64,000 nt of DNA, taken from the NCBI RefSeq assembly GCF_003700275.1, contig NZ_RBRE01000003.1, positions 1 to 64,000 on the forward strand, written 5' to 3'. Positions 62,584-64,000 of this stretch are shown piece after piece. Within the stretch, counting starts at the first letter, position 1; the number at the start of each line of letters is the position of its first letter. A program made the position numbers and the translations under genes. Origin of the DNA: Pseudomonas cichorii (GTDB lineage: Bacteria; Pseudomonadota; Gammaproteobacteria; Pseudomonadales; Pseudomonadaceae). The notes under the pieces were generated by a model, which was given only the letters and a program-made list of their open reading frames with translations, searched no databases and had not been told where the DNA came from.

Positions 62584-63231
62584 TCAGCGCCCCGGCTCGT
62601 CATCCCAAAGAATTTTATGCAACTGCATCTGCAAACGGACTGGCAGGTTATCGGCAACGATCCAGTCTGCCAGATCCCGCCCTTTCAGTTCGTGGTGGCT
62701 GGCCGAAAACAATACCTCGCCAGCCCGCTTGTCCAGCCCGTACTGAATCAGCTTGGAAACGGCCCAGTCGTAGTCATCCCTGGAGCAGATCACAAACTTG
62801 ACCTGATCGTTGGGCGTCAGCAGCTCCATGTTTTCGTAACGGTTGCGCGTCACTTCCTTCGAGCCCGGAGTCTTCAGATCGACCACGCGGCTGACCCGCG
62901 TATCGACGGCCGAGATATCCAGGGCACCGCTGGTTTCCAGCGATACCTGATAGCCGGCATCACACAGACGTTCAAGCAAGGGAATGGCATTGGGCTGGGC
63001 AAGCGGCTCGCCGCCGGTTACGCAGACATAGCGCGGACGATAGGCCGCTACCTGTTCGAGGATGTCGTCCAGGGTCTGGATCTTGCCACCGGTGAAAGCA
63101 TAGGCGCTGTCGCAATACTGGCAGCGCAGGGGACAGCCGGTGAGGCGCACGAATACGGTGGGCAGCCCAGCCGTACGGGTTTCACCCTGTAACGAGTAAA
63201 ATATTTCGGTGATGCGTAATGTGTCTTGCAT
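62584..63231 (-). CDS. queE: 7-carboxy-7-deazaguanine synthase
   Basis: Protein of 215 residues, radical SAM. The cluster motif [12 protein letters not shown] (CxxxCxxC) and the SAM-binding VTGGEPLAQ are clear; it begins [20 protein letters not shown]. It contracts the ring of carboxy-tetrahydropterin, the step before QueC. Coupled to queC, next downstream, with at most 16 bases between. Confidence 0.96.
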   Translation of the reverse strand: MQDTLRITEIFYSLQGETRTAGLPTVFVRLTGCPLRCQYCDSAYAFTGGKIQTLDDILEQVAAYRPRYVCVTGGEPLAQPNAIPLLERLCDAGYQVSLETSGALDISAVDTRVSRVVDLKTPGSKEVTRNRYENMELLTPNDQVKFVICSRDDYDWAVSKLIQYGLDKRAGEVLFSASHHELKGRDLADWIVADNLPVRLQMQLHKILWDDEPGR

Positions 63232-63352
63232 ATCAGCCACGGGCGTAACAGCTAAACAGGCCGTCCGCCTCCGTCAGGCACTTCAGGGCACCCTGCAATC
63301 GCAGAATCCAGTGAAGCGTAATAAATACCGGAATTTCGGGTGCGAAATTCTA

Positions 63353-63381
63353 ACGAAAAAAGCCGCGACAAGCGCGGCTTT
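63353..63381 (-). terminator. Terminator of cpoB
   Basis: AAAGCCGCG-ACAAG-CGCGGCTTT, a 9-bp perfect stem; on the minus strand it runs into TTTTTTCG. It lies 22 bases past the cpoB stop and separates cpoB from queE. Confidence 0.9.
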
Positions 63382-63402
63382 CTTGAATTGCGGACTCAAG
63401 CA

Positions 63403-64000
63403 TCAGAGACGCTGGAGATCCCGCTGTGCCAATTGCGCGGCAGAAGTACCCGGATACTGGGCAACAACCTGCTGCAGAATGCCTTTGACCTTGTCGGTAT
63501 GGCCGAGACGACGCTCGACATCCGCAAGCTTGTAAAGCGAATCAGGCACCTTGGCATGCTTCGGATACAACTGGCTGACCTTGGCAAAAGCCTGACCGGC
63601 ACCCTGGAGGTCGCCCTTGGCCAGATTGACTTCGCCCAGCCAGTATTGGGCATTGCCCGCATACGAGCTGTTCGGGTACTTGCGCAGGAAAGCGGTAAAA
63701 GCCTGGCTGGCCTTATCGAAATCCTTGGCCTTGATCAAATCGAAGGCAGCTTCGTAATAAAGCTTTTCCTTCGCCGGATCAGGAGGCTCGGAGCCTGCTG
63801 CCGGAGCCTGTGCCGCCGGGGCAGAAGGCGTCCCGCTGGCGTCGATATTGCCGCCAGAAGGTTGGGAATTATTGGTAGCTGCAGCGGCTGCGCCACTGGA
63901 GATACGCGAGTCTAGATCCTGGTAACGCTCCAGAGCTTCCTGCTTCATGCGCTGGATATCGTTCTGCTGGACTTCGACGACACCACGCAAACGCGCGATT
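63403..64000 (-). CDS. cpoB: Tol-Pal system protein CpoB (YbgF), N-terminus outside the window
   Basis: The last 199 codons are visible; the frame runs on through the right edge, so the TTG at 63990 is an internal Leu. The visible part begins in the N-terminal coiled coil (IARLRGVVEVQQNDIQRMKQ in outline), passes an Ala/Pro/Gly-rich linker, and ends with tetratricopeptide repeats (YYEAAFDLIKAKDFDKASQA, FLRKYPNSSYAGNAQYWLGE). CpoB is periplasmic and coordinates peptidoglycan synthesis with outer-membrane constriction; tolB-pal should lie just beyond. Confidence 0.93.
   Translation of the reverse strand, partial: IARLRGVVEVQQNDIQRMKQEALERYQDLDSRISSGAAAAATNNSQPSGGNIDASGTPSAPAAQAPAAGSEPPDPAKEKLYYEAAFDLIKAKDFDKASQAFTAFLRKYPNSSYAGNAQYWLGEVNLAKGDLQGAGQAFAKVSQLYPKHAKVPDSLYKLADVERRLGHTDKVKGILQQVVAQYPGTSAAQLAQRDLQRL

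Overview
The window is a stretch of Pseudomonas chromosome. The gene order aotJQMOP-argR-aruCFGDB-x-aruE, with acsA on one side and alaS-lysC-rsmA on the other, is the arginine locus known from P. aeruginosa (about PA0887-PA0905). PhhABC, AmrZ, SfnG and Pseudomonas-type REP sequences agree. A fluorescent or plant-associated species (fluorescens or syringae lineage) is likely, but I cannot fix the species by eye. There is no prophage, intact insertion sequence, CRISPR array or integrated element; this is mostly core genome with small accessory patches.

Layout. 1-287: tandem promoters and boxA-like leader of a ribosomal RNA operon running leftward out of the window. 288-9354: J-domain membrane protein, chemotaxis receptor, LysR regulator divergent from an aldehyde dehydrogenase and a PfpI/DJ-1 protein, glyoxalase-like protein, DUF2798 protein, second LysR. 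9479-10638: sfnG behind a sigma-54-type promoter. 10736-14033: PAS/HWE sensor kinase, iron-sulfur cryptochrome/photolyase and a tiny DUF2256 protein that overlaps it. 14144-18523: multicopper oxidase, a gene-poor strip with tRNA-Arg(CCT) and a possible transposase scrap, two small membrane proteins, amrZ. 18710-28129: polyamine-binding protein, mgtE, a small envelope protein, three tRNAs, rsmA, lysC, alaS, threonine aldolase. 28344-29145: FMN riboswitch and type II lumazine synthase.

29239-42466 (all minus strand): arginine/ornithine uptake (AotJQMP, with AotO), the regulator ArgR, and the arginine succinyltransferase pathway (AruC, F, G, D, B, E), which turns arginine into glutamate, succinate, ammonia and CO2. 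Hexamers fitting the ArgR half-site lie before aotJ and before aruC, and a terminator-like hairpin sits between aotJ and the permeases. Then come acsA, a DUF2790 protein, phhABC (phenylalanine to tyrosine and onward), short ORFs, an MFS transporter, arfB, and an XdhC-like gene between two similar LysR genes.

54155-58273 is the most interesting part: two paralogous hybrid sensor kinases, each with five predicted membrane helices like the DSF sensors RpfC and PA1396, flank one NarL/LuxR-type response regulator, and a FadL-type outer-membrane channel gene follows. The right end holds a DUF1264 lipoprotein, a DUF4142 protein, tRNA-Lys(TTT), queC, queE and the start-truncated cpoB (ybgF).
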